From NCBI GenBank assembly GCA_022451835.1, contig JAKUNX010000005.1, positions 12,256 through 24,444 on the forward strand: DNA of 12,189 nucleotides. Direction: 5' to 3'. The translations under genes were made by a program, and so were the position numbers. The notes under the pieces were generated by a model, which was not told the origin of the DNA, did not search any database, and saw nothing but the letters and a program-made list of their open reading frames with translations. This DNA comes from Candidatus Poseidoniaceae archaeon. Lineage in GTDB: Archaea; Thermoplasmatota; Poseidoniia; Poseidoniales; Poseidoniaceae. Shown here in pieces: positions 12,028 to 12,189 of this stretch (the stretch's first letter is position 1; every line of letters starts with the position of its first letter).

Positions 12028-12189
12028 TGCAGAGAGAAGATATTTCTAGAACTACTGGGGATATTGACGACCAGCTGGGCTGGACTCTTTCGTTCATCAG
12101 GGCGGCAGAGCAGGTTAGGTTAAGGCGTATGGCGCATTGCGAAACAGCTTATCCCAACATTACACGCTTCGTGAACCCAACGGACCCTG
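12027..12189 (+). CDS. Unrecognised partial ORF, open at the right edge
   Basis: From ATG at 12027 the plus strand is open for 54 codons to the window end, starting MQREDISRTTGDIDDQLGWT and continuing with FIRAAEQVRLRRMAHCE. The translation is soluble, charged and protein-like, with a predicted helix about residues 20-38. The other five frames of this segment contain stops. No convincing ribosome-binding site is seen, and the true start could lie elsewhere if the left flank is foreign to it. Base composition is much richer in GC than the rest of the window. No family recognised. It could be a viral or mobile-element gene, or part of an unrelated genome joined by assembly. Confidence 0.35.
   Translation, partial: MQREDISRTTGDIDDQLGWTLSFIRAAEQVRLRRMAHCETAYPNITRFVNPTDP
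12028..12050. other. Composition break: probable rearrangement, integration boundary or assembly join
   Basis: To the left, 46 of 120 bases (11911-12030) are G or C, about 38%. To the right, 75 of 139 bases (12051-12189) are G or C, about 54%. The surface-protein frame ends at this point inside a repeat, all three minus-strand frames to the right contain stops, and a plus-strand frame opens here. No target-site duplication or inverted repeat is visible with so little right-hand sequence. Confidence 0.5.

Noticed and set aside
11858..12097. Minus-strand frame of 79 codons crossing the composition break, as a possible frameshifted 5' part of the surface protein
   Set aside because: Its translation does not resemble a beta-repeat or a signal peptide, and it is in a different frame from the clearly coding surface protein. 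All minus frames to the right soon meet stops.

Overview
The window looks like chromosomal DNA of a low-GC marine planktonic euryarchaeon, most likely Marine Group II (Poseidoniales) or a close Thermoplasmatota relative. The supporting evidence is: archaeal-type Shine-Dalgarno sites (GGAGGTG/AGGTGA) with frequent TTG and GTG starts; a TrmB-HTH regulator fused to a V4R domain; a lactate-dehydrogenase-like malate dehydrogenase; a long TPR protein; and a large secreted Ig-like-repeat protein with one C-terminal membrane anchor and a short Trp-rich cytoplasmic tail. The assignment is inference, because no rRNA or other marker gene is present. No tRNA, rRNA, CRISPR array or insertion sequence was found, and no stretch over 300 bases lacks a gene.

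Layout. Positions 1-2191 (minus) hold a three-gene proton-translocating NAD(P) transhydrogenase operon: pntA N-terminal subunit, pntA C-terminal membrane subunit, then pntB, which runs off the left edge. A 156-base divergent promoter region separates it from malate dehydrogenase (plus, 2348-3286). Malate dehydrogenase meets tail to tail, with overlapping stop codons, a four-gene minus-strand operon. In transcription order this operon encodes a TPR protein (7946 to 5772), a TrmB-PLD-V4R regulator (5766 to 4423), an A-type Fe-S carrier (4370 to 3990) and a YgfZ-like folate-binding Fe-S protein (3981 to 3283). A second divergent promoter region (7947-8045) drives a plus-strand pair: an NADPH-dependent FMN reductase-like flavoprotein and an FGE/SUMF1-fold protein. 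That pair abuts, with no spacer, a minus-strand group: a truncated surface protein (12027 to 10009), a previously unlisted 57-residue two-helix membrane protein (10007 to 9834) and a PqqD-like protein (9824 to 9336).

Themes. The left two thirds is about redox and Fe-S chemistry: NADPH/NADH exchange, malate oxidation, Fe-S carrier and repair, and a regulator with a Cys-rich V4R domain in the same operon. The right third is envelope-related with a possible peptide-handling PqqD protein. Starts are often TTG, with the Shine-Dalgarno sequence built from the stop codon of the upstream gene.

The most unusual spot is the right end. Near 12030-12050 the composition jumps from about 38% to about 54% GC, and the surface protein loses its N-terminus in the middle of a repeat. 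A new plus-strand reading frame also begins there and stays open to the edge. This is either an integration/rearrangement boundary or a chimeric assembly join.
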